From the NCBI GenBank assembly GCA_963573315.1, contig OY752143.1, forward strand, positions 1,674,001 to 1,738,000: a stretch of 64,000 nucleotides of DNA, in the 5' to 3' direction. Under the pieces are notes generated by a model that did not search any database, had not been told where the DNA came from, and worked only from the letters and a program-made list of their open reading frames with translations. This document shows positions 48,143-59,158 of the stretch, in pieces. Source of the stretch: Entomortierella parvispora. Lineage: Eukaryota; Mortierellomycota; Mortierellomycetes; Mortierellales; Mortierellaceae. The number at the start of each line of letters is the position of its first letter. The stretch's first letter is position 1. A program made the position numbers and the translations under genes.

Positions 48143-50957
48143 TTATTGAGGCAAATGAACGGGCGGCAAATCTACTGTACATCCTGCTCCATCTTTCGCT
48201 GGAACAATTGGCTGGGCTTGATTGACGCTTGATTCACAGGGCACGTTTGGAGACTCTGGTGGCACACGGGGAGTTGCCCCTTCAACTGGTTGTTGAACCC
48301 ACCTTATAGACGGAGAAGAAAAGGACTTGTATACATCAGACAGATCTCGACTTCTATCCAATGTGACCAAACTTTTTTTTCCAGGCCGACGAGATGGCAA
48401 AGGGCGAAATTCAGGGACTAGATTTTGGGCAGGCGCAGGGTTTTGGACAGGCGCACTTTGGTCGTCTTTCGGTTCAGCATTCACCAGCAATGCCTTGACC
48501 TGATTGGTACCGCCATGCACTCCAGCGTGCGATCCAGACGAATGGGATCCTCCCGTCTCAGCTTTGAAGGTGGAGTTGTCCTCAACTTCCAGCTGGAAGC
48601 TTCTGTCGTTGTCCTGGACTTTATCTGAGAGTACAACAGCTATGGCAGCTCTCTCTGTGGAATCAGGAATGCCTTCTGCTACCGCTGCCGCCACTGTTGC
48701 TGAAGCTGCTGGGATGGTGCTCTCCATCCTTGAGGAAAGGAAATGAATAATCTCATGCTCCCCTACAGAAGATCGCCTTGGAGAAGTAATGTTGAGTTGT
48801 CTGTTGTCATCTATAGACTCATCATGTTGACGTTGACTAGTATTGAGTTGCTCGCCGCCATTCTTCTCCTCACTAGTGCCCCATTTGTTTCCTCTCCGCT
48901 TTTTTGTAGGAGTCGCAAGGCTTTGATGGCTTCCGCGGCGTGGAGATATGGACCTATCCTTTCGAGGCGACCCTTCCAGGACCGGCGTGACTTCAGGTAT
49001 CCGAGGTCCAGTCGGAATAGTGTTCGTATCCCAACTGTTCCATGGTGAAGAAGATCGTCGCTCCTTATGTCGTTCAGCTGCGACTCCATATTGGGTTCCA
49101 CCATCCACAAGTCGATCACCTTCCCTGTTGCCAAGTCCTCCTGAAGAGGATGTGACATATCGACGTCCATTGCGCAAGCTGGGTGATCGCGAACGGCGCC
49201 TTCCAGCTCTGTTATTTAAGTGACCGTGCGCGCCGTCGTGCATATTTGGCGATCGCCTTCGAACTGGCTCTCCTGTAATTGAAGGGCGTCTGGTTACTGG
49301 GCCATTATCAGCCTTTGACCCAGACCTTGACCTCACATGAGCAGGGTTCTCGGTGCTGTGCTGCGCTCTATTGAGATGAACTTCTCCTCGTCGACCTCGG
49401 CTGCTGTCGAATTCTTGGCTCTGGTGGCGATCTATACTCAGATCATTAGAAAGCTCGTCTCCACTCTGATGGTGTCGTGCTCTTTCATTCCTGTGAGTTC
49501 CCAGAGGGATGGCGTTGGTATTTGTTCTCTGCTCGTTGTAATGTGGGATATGGGTATCGATCGAAGCCGTATGTACTCTACTGCCATCACCGCCGTACGC
49601 TTCTCTATGCTGATGAAACTGCATATTAGATGGAGCACCTGATACATCCATGCTCCCGTTTCCAGTTGTCGAAATGTTGCGTCCCGAATAGGTTTGGCTT
49701 TCAACGGAAGCCTTCGGCACCCTGTTTCCAGTCTAACAAAAAATTCAGTTATTAGAATACGAGTAATAAAATCATTGCTCTTATTCCATGCAATTTCACT
49801 ATACCATTTGCAGTCGCCCTTCCTCCATTGCTGTGGCAAGATATTGCTGGGCCGAGGCATCAGAAGGATCAATTTTCAGCACAGAGCGAAAATCATCCAC
49901 CGCTTCCTGCCACATAAGCATATTGGCCAACCTAGGAATATTGTAACTAAAGTTTGAGACTTGCTTGATTTCTCCACGTACCATTTCTGAGCATTATATC
50001 GCAATACATACGTGCATCCTCGGGTAAGATAGGCCGCAGCACACTTTGGATCCGCTTCAATAGCCAGAGTATACTCCCCGAGCGCTTTTTCTAAAAGTCC
50101 CATTTGGGCATACTTAATTCCAGCACAGATCCTGGAAGGAGGTCCAAGAGAGTTAGGTCTCAGATCACATTCAGAATAATAAACAGTGGAAAGGATCAAT
50201 CGAAATCTTGTACCTCTCTACAGCCGTGTCTCTGTTTTGCTCATCCCTGATGTTCATATAAGTCTCCTTGAGGTGCAGAGGGACCTGTGGTTGATTCCCA
50301 GAGTCCGATCTAATAAACCAGTAGATCGTTATTCCACCACACCTGATCAATGCGCTTGTAGGATGGAAAATAGCTATCTACCAGCATACCTCTTGCAAAC
50401 GACCATGGGGACGTTTAAATAGCTGTCTTCTAGCCTCGGCGCCACATTGAACACCCTCATCCATCTGTTCGCCCATGTAGGGTTCTGACTTGCTCTTTCG
50501 TCATACTTCAGGTGGAATTTCAGCTTCTCATAGTCTCGTGGCAACAGTCTGTCAATAGGCATGAACCTGAAGGCTAGTTATCATAACATTCTTGTTAGGG
50601 GCAGCCCTTGACCCGAAAAAAAAGTTTAGAGAGACGCTGATCGGCAGTATAGCTAGACCTACTTTTTTGCCCGGGAACATAGGCCGCCTTCAAGATCGGC
50701 TTGACGCCTCGCCCGTATGCGCTTCCCTGGATGAACTTCTCTATACACTTCTCCAAGAAAGGATCGATATGGCGCAACTGTGATGGGGGAGCGCGCCGAG
50801 GAGCTGAATGAGAGTGATGTGAGGTACCCGTGCCATGGCCTCCCTGAATTCCTTCATGAGATTTGCCTTGAGGTGCTAGTGGAGCAGGGTGACTCGAATG
50901 TTGACCACTGGACAACGCTGGCGACGGCAGGATGGTGCTGGACCTCCTGGAGGCCAT
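48143..50957 (-). CDS. TPR protein with Arg/Ser-rich C-terminal region (TTC14-like)
   Basis: Six exons: 50957-50663, 50573-50390, 50309-50214, 50131-49982, 49931-49805 and 49732-48143 (813 residues). The first exons encode HIDPFLEKCIEKFIQGSAYG and FMPIDRLLPRDYEKLKFHLK. Exons 4-5 form tetratricopeptide repeats: GLLEKALGEYTLAIEADPKC, AAAYLTRGCTYVL, then WQEAVDDFRSVLKIDPSDAS. TPRs are protein-binding helices. The last 530 residues are low-complexity, rich in Arg, Ser, Asn and His, with RRRSRSPSLRNGRR-type motifs as seen in RNA-processing proteins. The arrangement recalls TTC14, but I cannot confirm orthology. The join between exons 1 and 2 uses GTAGGT and an AACTAG acceptor, chosen because it preserves the frame. 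Confidence 0.72.
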
Positions 50958-51274
50958 GATACTCAAAGTTGGAGAAAAGTAACAGAGGTGGGGAAGGTGC
51001 AGCGAAGGAATGACATGAAATGCCCCTTGCCACATTCTTGCATGCGAACAGAGGCAGGTGGCAAAGCATTCTTACCCTGCATAGATTGAATTTACCTTTG
51101 CAGAGTGTAGATGCGGCTCCATTTTGACGCGCTTGGTCACCAAGACGCGCAGACATCACTGATATCACCGATGGCCTTTCTTTTGCGTTGGTCTCTCGTT
51201 TTCTCTCTTTCTCTCTCTGCCTCTCTCTTCCACCCTCTTTTTCAACCTCACCCATCACTCATACAAACGCCACA
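50958..51274. promoter_or_regulatory. 317-bp divergent promoter (TPR gene / DBP5)
   Basis: Two start codons face away from each other across 317 bp. The DBP5 side is strongly pyrimidine-rich (CTCTTTCTCTCTCTGCCTCT near 51205). No TATA box is obvious. Confidence 0.6.
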
Positions 51275-53091
51275 ATGTTCGCTTCCTCCTCCTCCCCGCT
51301 CCAGCCCACGGCCTTAACAAAGAGTAAGCCTCGATAGTCAAGTACCAGGGTATTGCAGCTCGGAAAGCTAAGTCTAGGGACTTTATTCGCATTCAGATAC
51401 CGAGTACCTGCTACAGTCCGATTACGATGTTGTTGTTCGCCAGCAAGACAAAGACTCGCCCCTCTACTCTGTCTCGTCATTTGAGGACCTGCAGCTGTAA
51501 GTGGACAACAAAGAAAAGCCTTTGATTCCTCGCATACCATGTACGTCCTGACACAGCCTTTCCTACTATCCTTTCCATTCGTTTATTTGAATCGTGCACC
51601 ACAGGAGCGATGAACTATTGCGAGGGGTCTACAATATGAAGTTCGCAAAGCCTTCAAAGATTCAGGCATCTGCCTTGCCTCTTCTTTTGCGCAACCCACC
51701 CGAGAACTTGATTGCTCAGTCGCAATCAGGCACAGGAAAAACAGCGGCTTTTTCCCTGGCCATACTATCTCGCGTTAAGGTATCTGACTCGGCAACACAG
51801 GTAACCAGAAGCCCAGTAAAGACAAATCAGAAAATGGTGGCAAAAAAAAATGATAGGAAGAAAAACCGGGCAAAGTCTTACTGTATTTTTTGACTTGGCT
51901 TGCCATAGGCAATGGTGGTAGCCCCCACTAGAGAGCTGGCCCGACAGATTGTGGAAGTCGTGAGAGAGCTCGGTCGGTTCACCTCCATCACTGTAACCGA
52001 GGTTGTTCGAGAGGAAGGTGTCCACAGAAGAAAGGTTGAAGGCCAAGTTGTTGTTGGAACTCCCGGAAATATGTTGACCTTGATTCGGACTAAATCGTTG
52101 GATATTGAAAGGCTTCGCATGCTTGTTCTGGACGAGGCTGATAGTATGCTTGACCTCCAATCTTTGGGCGTTCAAACAATGCAGATAAAGAGGTAGGGAT
52201 ATTCTATATCAGTTTATTTGTACTGTAGCGTTCCTCTGCAGTTTGACTGACGGATGCTTTGATTTCTTTACAGACTAGTTCCTGAAGCAACCCAACTGAT
52301 TTTCTTCTCTGCTACCTGGTCTGACAGTATTGTCGACTTTGCGCGGAGATTTATGGGAGGCCAGGCGAACGAGATCAAACTCAAGGTGAACGAGCTCACG
52401 GTCAGGAATATCAAGCAGTTCTTTATTGACTGCAACGATGAGCTTGACCGCTTCGAGATTCTTGTTGACCTTTACGGTCTCATGACGGTATCCCAAAGCA
52501 TGATTTTCGTCCAGGTACATATCCTGAAGTCCACTGTTTGTCGCACACCACCGTGCTTTTTCTTTTTACTTTGTACTCAACCTGGTCTTGTCCTTTCTTT
52601 CATTTCCGCCTTTACGTATTCAGCGTAGGGACAAAGCTGAGAAGATTGCAGAAATGATGATGGCCCGTCACCATCAAGTTTCTTTCCTGCACGGCGGACT
52701 TGACGTTAGCCAGCGAGATCGTCTTATTGATGAGTTCCGAGCAGGTCGGTCGAAAGTGCTCATTTCGACCAATGTTCTGGCCCGAGGACTTGATGTGTGC
52801 AACGTCAATATGGTGATCAATTACGACCTGCCCGTAGGAATCAACGGCCGAGCCGATCACGATGCATACTTGCATCGGATCGGCAGGACCGGCCGATTTG
52901 GACGAAGAGGCGTAACCATTAACTTCGTCCACAATGAGGAAAGTTACGTTGTTCTGAGCCAAATACAAGAGTACTTTGGCTGTGATATCATCAAGTTACC
53001 CACCCAGCTCGACCCCCACGATGGAAGCACCTCGGATCAGAAGAGCAGTCGGTCGGAAAGAATGGAAGACTTTCTCAAGGCCAAAGAATAG
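51275..53091 (+). CDS. DBP5: DEAD-box RNA helicase DBP5/DDX19 (mRNA export)
   Basis: Six exons: 51275-51323, 51397-51496, 51605-51800, 51909-52192, 52274-52514 and 52624-53091 (445 residues). The DEAD-box motifs are complete: [41 protein letters not shown] and [10 protein letters not shown]. Features specific to DBP5 are the [20 protein letters not shown] entry segment, the [15 protein letters not shown] stretch after motif [22 protein letters not shown] and the C-terminal [16 protein letters not shown]5 remodels mRNPs at the cytoplasmic face of the nuclear pore with GLE1 and inositol hexakisphosphate. The length matches yeast Dbp5 (482 residues) closely, with a shorter N-terminus. The very short first exon (16 codons) is supported by frame and signals only. 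Confidence 0.93.
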
Positions 53092-53240
53092 GCGGAAGGC
53101 CACCTATCAACTTTGTATCTTAATAAACTCTCCGGGGATTTGGTCCGCAGATGCAAACAAAACATGTTCAGTTTTATGAGATCCAATTTATTTTTGTCGC
53201 CGCTGAGAGGAAAAGGATCTATCAAAGACTGGAAACCCTT

Positions 53241-53666
53241 TCATGTCAGGAAAGAAGCGGGGGCGTCCACGTTTCCAAAGTTCTTGAGCCCAATCTTGAG
53301 GTTCTGGATCACGCTCTGGATGGAAGGCATGGCCAAGCCACCAAGCTCGAGCTCATCTACTTCAACCTCCAATAAGGTCGGCCAGCCTTGGACGGTGTGA
53401 ATCCGAACATGATCAAGATTCTGTTGTTGACGATTGCTCGACAACAACTGCGTTGGCAGTGATGCCAATGATGGCGGGGAAGGAGAAGCCGGCGCGATGG
53501 GAGACGCTGTCGCCGTCACCTTCAGCTCAGGAGTTTGTGGTAAAGTCATCCCAGAGGTGGTGGCAAAGAAATCAGACCTGGTGTCAGAATTGACAATGAC
53601 CGCGACGACCGTAACGGATATGTACCCCACGGTTACGCCGAGGAAGGAGATGGTCGAAAAAAGCAT
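53241..53666 (-). CDS. Small single-pass membrane protein, unknown
   Basis: A single open frame of 141 residues from an ATG at 53666. A hydrophobic N-terminal helix (TISFLGVTVGYISVTVVAVI) is followed by a Pro/Ser-rich linker (SPIAPASPSPPSLASLP) and a conserved-looking C-terminal part (HVRIHTVQGWPTLLEVEVDE, then LELGGLAMPSIQSVIQNL). It may be membrane-anchored with a small soluble domain. The gene converges on DBP5 with 149 bp between stops. No family is recognised and no partner is evident. Confidence 0.5.
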   Translation of the reverse strand: MLFSTISFLGVTVGYISVTVVAVIVNSDTRSDFFATTSGMTLPQTPELKVTATASPIAPASPSPPSLASLPTQLLSSNRQQQNLDHVRIHTVQGWPTLLEVEVDELELGGLAMPSIQSVIQNLKIGLKNFGNVDAPASFLT

Positions 53667-54246
53667 TTTAGCACCAGAAGGACCAGAAGAAGGTTTGTGT
53701 TTTTGGTTCTCTGAAACAAAGAGCGTGGAGAGGGAAGAGGAAGGAAAGTGAAGGAGAACGCAAGAAAACTGCCAGAAAATGAAGAAAGGAAGGGGGAGAA
53801 AGAAGGTGAATCAAAGAGACTTCTGGATTGTACAGCAGATGGTTTCTCGGAGAATAAAGCTGCAGCTTTATTAACGTCGATGGTCGTGATTCGTGAAGTA
53901 ACAGTAGATTTTCCTTTTTTTTTTTTTTTTTTTTTCTTTTTCGTTGTTAGTGAAAAAAAAGAAAAGAAAAACATGCAACTAATGAGGTCAATGCTATGAA
54001 TGCTATGTGCGAAGATATGTTTTGTGGGAAGAGCAAAAGAGGTAGAAAAATGAAAAGGAGGGGAGGTAGGGTATGAAAAAAGGAAGGGATAAATTAAAGG
54101 AAATGTGCGCCTTTTGCTATTTTCCCTTTGCCTGGACTTCAGAACGCCAGACGCCCTGGATAACGAGCGTATATGCAAATGAATGAAGGTAGTAAGTGCT
54201 TGCAGATCGTTAGCGCTGAGAATTCTGGTACGGCTATCCTAGGGAC
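53667..54246. other. Intergenic region with poly-T tract
   Basis: This lies upstream of the small membrane protein and downstream of the WHI3-like gene. A 21-bp poly-T lies at 53915-53935, and A/G-rich DNA spans 53740-53820 and 54030-54100. No gene is seen. Confidence 0.6.
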
Positions 54247-56602
54247 TTAATAGTGCTGCTCAAACATGGCCGTCATGCTGTCGCGACGATCCAGATAGGA
54301 CCCATTTCCGTTCATGCCGTTCATGGTGTGGAGCTGATTAGCAAGACCGCTGGACTGGTTGACAGCCGAGTTGCGGACGCCGAGTGGGTTCTTGGAGAAG
54401 CTCAAACGGATACCGCCCTTGACAGAGTTGCTCAGAGGGTTGCCGTAAAGATCATTCAAGGCCTGTGTCGCACATTCGACATTCTCAAACTCGACAAAGC
54501 ACATGGGCCCATTGGACTTTGTGCGGAAGCACAAGCGACGGTATCCCACGCAGCGTGAAAAGAGTGTGCGGAGTTCATCCTCCGAGGTGTTCATAGGCAA
54601 GTTCCCGACATAGAGAGTGTTGCAAGGAGGATTCTGATCTCCAGGGTTGACGGGGGCACGGAATCCAGGCGAAGCAACTCCAGGGGATGGCATGCTGGTC
54701 GTCGACATTGCTGCAGCGGCGGCCGTGTTGATGGGCAACCCTTGGAACCTGTTATTGGTCAAGTCATCATTGTTGAACATGGGGTTGTTAAATCCGCGCT
54801 CTGTATGGGCTGGAATCGACTTTGAGAGGTATCCCATGGTGGACACTGGCACGCTCTCATCCAAATCCAAGAAGCTCTTGTTGAAGCGCTGGGAGCTGGA
54901 GAAACCAATGTGGCGGTTGTTTGAGAACGAGTTTGAGATCGAGTTGGAGAAGGATCCAGAAATTGATCCTGCAAGACCACCCATGCTGTTTCCAAAACTG
55001 CCCATTGAAAGAGGATCCACCCTGTTCATATCGTACGCATTCTGGCGACCCAAGAACGACGAAGAGACCTCGGACTGCTGCTGCTGAATGGACTGCTGAT
55101 GGCGGCCCCCAAAGGACTCTGCGAAACTGAGGTTTGAGTTGTTGGGGGCGTAGACATCTGCATAAAAGTCGTAGCTACTAGGATAGTCATTGGGCGAGAG
55201 GAGGTCGCTGGGGAGAGCAGGGCTGCAAGGAACCGAGTGGAAGGCGTCATAGGCGGCGGTGCCGGCCAGACTGTTGCGGTGCTGCAAGAGCGGGTTCTTT
55301 TTGCCACTAATGTTGACGGGGTGGATCGAAGTAGAACCAACAGGCGCGGGAGGGATCGAGGCCGAGGTGAGTGGTCCGAGCCCCGGGGTGGCCACAAGCT
55401 CGTTGGAGAGACCCCTACGGGTGTGGAGATTCTTCTTTGCCATCTCGGCCTTGAGCAGAGAGCCTTTCTCAGCATCGACCCTGCGCCCGTTGAGCACATC
55501 TCGGGCCTGGAGAGCTTCCTGATGAGAGCGAAACTTTGCAAAGCCAATCTGTGGGGCAGACAATCCATGGCATGGCGAATAGGTTAGTAACCAAGGTTGG
55601 GTCCTCCAGTCAAGTCCAAGTCAAGTCCGGTCCGGTCTGGTGTGGTCTGGTCAGGGTCAAGAAGGCAAACTAAGGAAAAGAGAGATGCAGGCTCTCGTGG
55701 AGGAAGCCAGAGCAAAGGAGGCAGGCAGGGGACGAGTCACCGTTGTGCCACCAGGCGACAGGCAGACTCGCTGCTCTCCATTCCTGCTTCTCCCAACAAA
55801 AAGAGAGAGAGAGAGACGATGGGAAAAGGAAAAAAAAAAGGGGGGGGGATGGAGTGGATGGACGAAATGGATGAAATGGACGAAAAGGACGACTTACAAT
55901 CTGCTTGCGGGGGTTGATACCATTGACGCCGAGCGTCAACGCATCATCCTCCTGGACATCCTTGTGGGGAATCTTGAGCGTTGCCGCTTCAAAGCCTGGC
56001 GTAAAGACAAACATGTTTTGGAATTCTCTTTCCTGCATATCCTCGGGGAATCCGACGACAAAGATGGTCGAGATCTCCTCGGTGGGGCCTCCACTGACAA
56101 TGCCGTTGCTGTACGAGGCGGAGCTGTCGTTGAGTCCGTAGCCAAAGAGGCTGGAGCTGCCATTGTTGCCACCATGGAGACCCTGTGCAGCCAAGGAGAG
56201 ACCACTGAGACCACTGGTAAGGCTGCCAATATGGACGCTGTTGGACAGGTTGCTACCGTTGTTGGGCAGGCTCTTCGGGATGCTTGAGCTGAAATAGTCC
56301 GAGAGACCAAAGGGATCCGAGATGCCGTCAGTGAGCACAGCCGATGAAGATGAAGGGTTGTTGTGGTGGAGTCCATTGAGGATATTGATGCCCTTGAGGG
56401 AGGAAGAGGAACTGCCGTCATTAAAGATGCTGTGGTGAGCAATGTCCTTGGCCGAGGGTGAGCAGTGGGATGCTGGGGTGGTGGTGGCGGTGGAGGGAGA
56501 TGAAGGGAGGTTGGGGGAGGTTGAGGAAGTGGGGGAGGGCGAGGGCGAGTTTGCGGAGGAGGAGACGGAGGAGGAGGTGGTGGAGACGGAATGGATGGCC
56601 AT
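54247..56602 (-). CDS. WHI3-like RNA-binding protein with two RRMs
   Basis: Two exons, 56602-55898 and 55548-54247 (668 residues). The first exon starts with a long Ser/Thr/Pro-rich region. It then carries the first half of an RRM ([20 protein letters not shown], then [15 protein letters not shown]), completed in exon 2 by [21 protein letters not shown] low-complexity Asn/Ser/Gln-rich linker leads to a C-terminal RRM ([40 protein letters not shown], then [11 protein letters not shown]). This RRM is typical of yeast WHI3 and the fission yeast relatives mde7/csx1. Whi3 binds mRNAs such as cyclin transcripts and, through its low-complexity parts, forms condensates that affect cell size and nuclear cycling. 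The intron interrupts RRM1. Orthology beyond family level is inference. Confidence 0.85.
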
Positions 56603-59158
56603 TATTGAGTTGTCGTCTGTCCTTGCGGAATGTGTGTGGAGAAGGAGAGGAATGAGTATCAAGAGGACGTATATAAAATATAAGAAAAAAAAAAAAAAAA
56701 AAAAATGAGGGGAAGCAGGCGAGCGGGAAAGGAAAGGAGAGAAAGGAAGGAAGCAAGGAAGGAAGGAAGGGAGGGAGGGGGCGGGAGAAGAAGAAGACAG
56801 GGGTGGTGGAGGAGGTGGTGGAGGAGGGGGATGAAAAAGGACGAGATGAATGATTCAAAGTGGAGGAAGGAGAAAGAAGAAAGAAAAAAGACAGATGGGC
56901 GGTAGATGGAAGGAAGGTAGGAAAGAAGGAAGGAAGGAAAGAAAGAAGGAAAGACACACAGACGCAGCCAGTCAGTCGGACGGTCGGTTTAGATGCGAAA
57001 CAATGGGGCGGTTGTGGCCCTGGAGAAGAAGAATGGAACAGAGGAACAGAGGACGGAGAAGGACGCAGAAACGCAAGGTTTGCAGGTTCAGTCAGTGCGG
57101 GGAAACAGTGGGGGCTGGTGATTGGTGTGTGGGAGAGGGAGAGAGTGGACAGTGTGCTGCTGCCTGCTTGTTTTGTGCTTGCTTGCAGAGTTGGTTTGAG
57201 GTCGACAATGATGATACCAATGGTCAGGATGGTAATGATGGCGATAACGATCACAATGACAATGACAGGACTGATAATGAGAGTGATAACAACACCTATG
57301 AGGTTGACAATACGATGAGGAGGAGGACGTCCTGAAGATAGAGAAGCAGACAGAAGCAGACTTGGAGGTGGAATGACCGTGCTTTCGATCTGCCTCTGTA
57401 TTTATAATGTCGCGATCTCCCGGGGAGAATGGCCCTTTGATCTTTTTCATGGACCTCCCGCGCCAAAACAAGGCGCCAGGATGGCATCGGAATAGTCCTT
57501 GGACACCCGAGGCAAGCTGACAGCAAGTAGCCCATCCATGGACATCTTCATTCATCCTTATGTGGGCATCTTGCTCTTTGTGTCTATTGCGTCGGGCAGA
57601 GAGAGAGGCCTATTGATACTGGAATCCATGTTGGAGACCCTCGTTTATTACATTCACACATTCACAAGGTCACCCTTTGCTGCTTTCTTTGGCATGCGGC
57701 TGCCGATAACTGACTCTCAAAGGTGGGAAGGTGGGAAGGTGGGAAGGTGATAGCAATAGCCTGATCATCTCTCCAAATCCCAAACGGACAGCCAGTAAAC
57801 AGTGGAATCGGATCTCAATGGGTCCACTCTCCTCTTACTTCCCATTAGTCCTTGACAGGATGCACTCTCTATTTCTCTGCTCTCTTCTTTCTGTTCTTTC
57901 TGCCAGAGAAGAAAGAAATGAAAAGAACACGGAGACACGACCTGGTCTTTCCATGAGATCGTCCAGCAAAAAAAGGAGACGCCTCCTCGCCGGCCCGATC
58001 TGCGCTTTGCGCCCGCCTTGGTAGCAAACAATGACAGTGATCAGCACAGCCATCGCCACTACATTGCTATCGCACCCGATACCTTTCGGGCGCCCCTCTG
58101 CGTGTTGTCGAGATTGCGAGGTGCAGATTCTCCCTGGGAAAATCGGTTGTTTCGGGCGGTCCCCAGGGACTAACCCCGGGATTGGCTGATTTGCGGCGTT
58201 GTGTCGTGTCGTGTGCCTGCAAGGACAACAGGGCTTCCCAAGGCTGAGACCTCGGAGGACGTGCGCCCTGTCTCTTTGCTCTGCTCGAGCCCACGCCCGT
58301 GCCACGGTCGTGCTCTATCTGCTCTCTGCACCATGCCATGAGTGTGCGTTGAACCAGTCCACAAAGATGAGCAGGAAATGAGCAGCGGTAGGTAGAGTGT
58401 GGACCGGGATGACAAAGTGCGTTCCCACAGCATTAAAGAGCCCCCTTGCCCTTTGGTGGCGTCTGCACTTTGGACCCTTTGGCAGCGATGTGGACCATTG
58501 GAGGAGCTTCCTTTTCCTGCCGTCTTTTGTAGCATGTCCGTCTGCCTCGTTCTCTCCTGCTGGAAGCAGAAGAAACCATTCAACGGATCTCAATCAAGCA
58601 AAGGCGGACTATTGACGTGTGATTATTGCCTGTGCAACATTCGTTTCCTTTCCTTTGCACTGCTCTCGGACCTTGGACAAAAAAAAAAAAAAAAAAAAAA
58701 AAGTCCGAGTGCGGAAGTCCGAGGAAGTGAACAAAAGAAGGGTCAGTGGGCTATGGCAAGAATCCACTCTTTTAGTGTTTTGCAGTAGCCGTAGCCCATG
58801 GCGCCCGCCTCTTGCTGTACCCAAATGACAGCATGCAAGCAATCCCATCGCAGGGCTGGCTAGTGGGCTGTCTAGGCCCATTGATTGCTCCAAACTCCCA
58901 ACAGGTGCTTCCTGGAAGTACCTGGGATTCTTATGGCGTGCATGCAACAGTGTTGCTTACCCTCACAGTCGGCCAAAGCACCCAGACCCCGGCCTTAGTC
59001 CCCTACCCTTTGGCCGTTGTCATTGCTCTCATTTTTTTTTTTTTTTTTTGGTATTTGGACCGGGATTTCGCTCGTTTCCATTTTCTTTTCTTCTTTCTTC
59101 TAGCTCCCTCCTCGATACCCTTCTCATCCCCTTCTTCACACAAACAACGAAAATAACA
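56603..59158. other. 2.5-kb intergenic region rich in simple repeats
   Basis: No gene is supported. Upstream of the WHI3-like start the plus strand is purine-rich, with A21 at 56685-56705 and GGAAGGAAGGAA arrays near 56740-56770 and 56905-56955. A GATAACGAT/AATGAC-type stretch spans 57220-57290. A (GGTGGGAA)n run lies at 57721-57749. A25 lies at 58679-58703 and T18 at 59032-59049 just before the PhoD-like gene. The longest open frames follow the repeat composition. Confidence 0.6.
57721..57749. repeat. (GGTGGGAA)n short tandem repeat
   Basis: About three and a half copies of the 8-bp unit AGGTGGGA. The spaced GGG triplets could form a G-quadruplex on the plus strand. Confidence 0.8.

Noticed and set aside
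57835-58305. 156-residue minus-strand frame upstream of the PhoD-like gene
   Set aside because: Composition is Arg/Gly/Pro-heavy without domain-like patterns; there are no supporting splice signals or start context.
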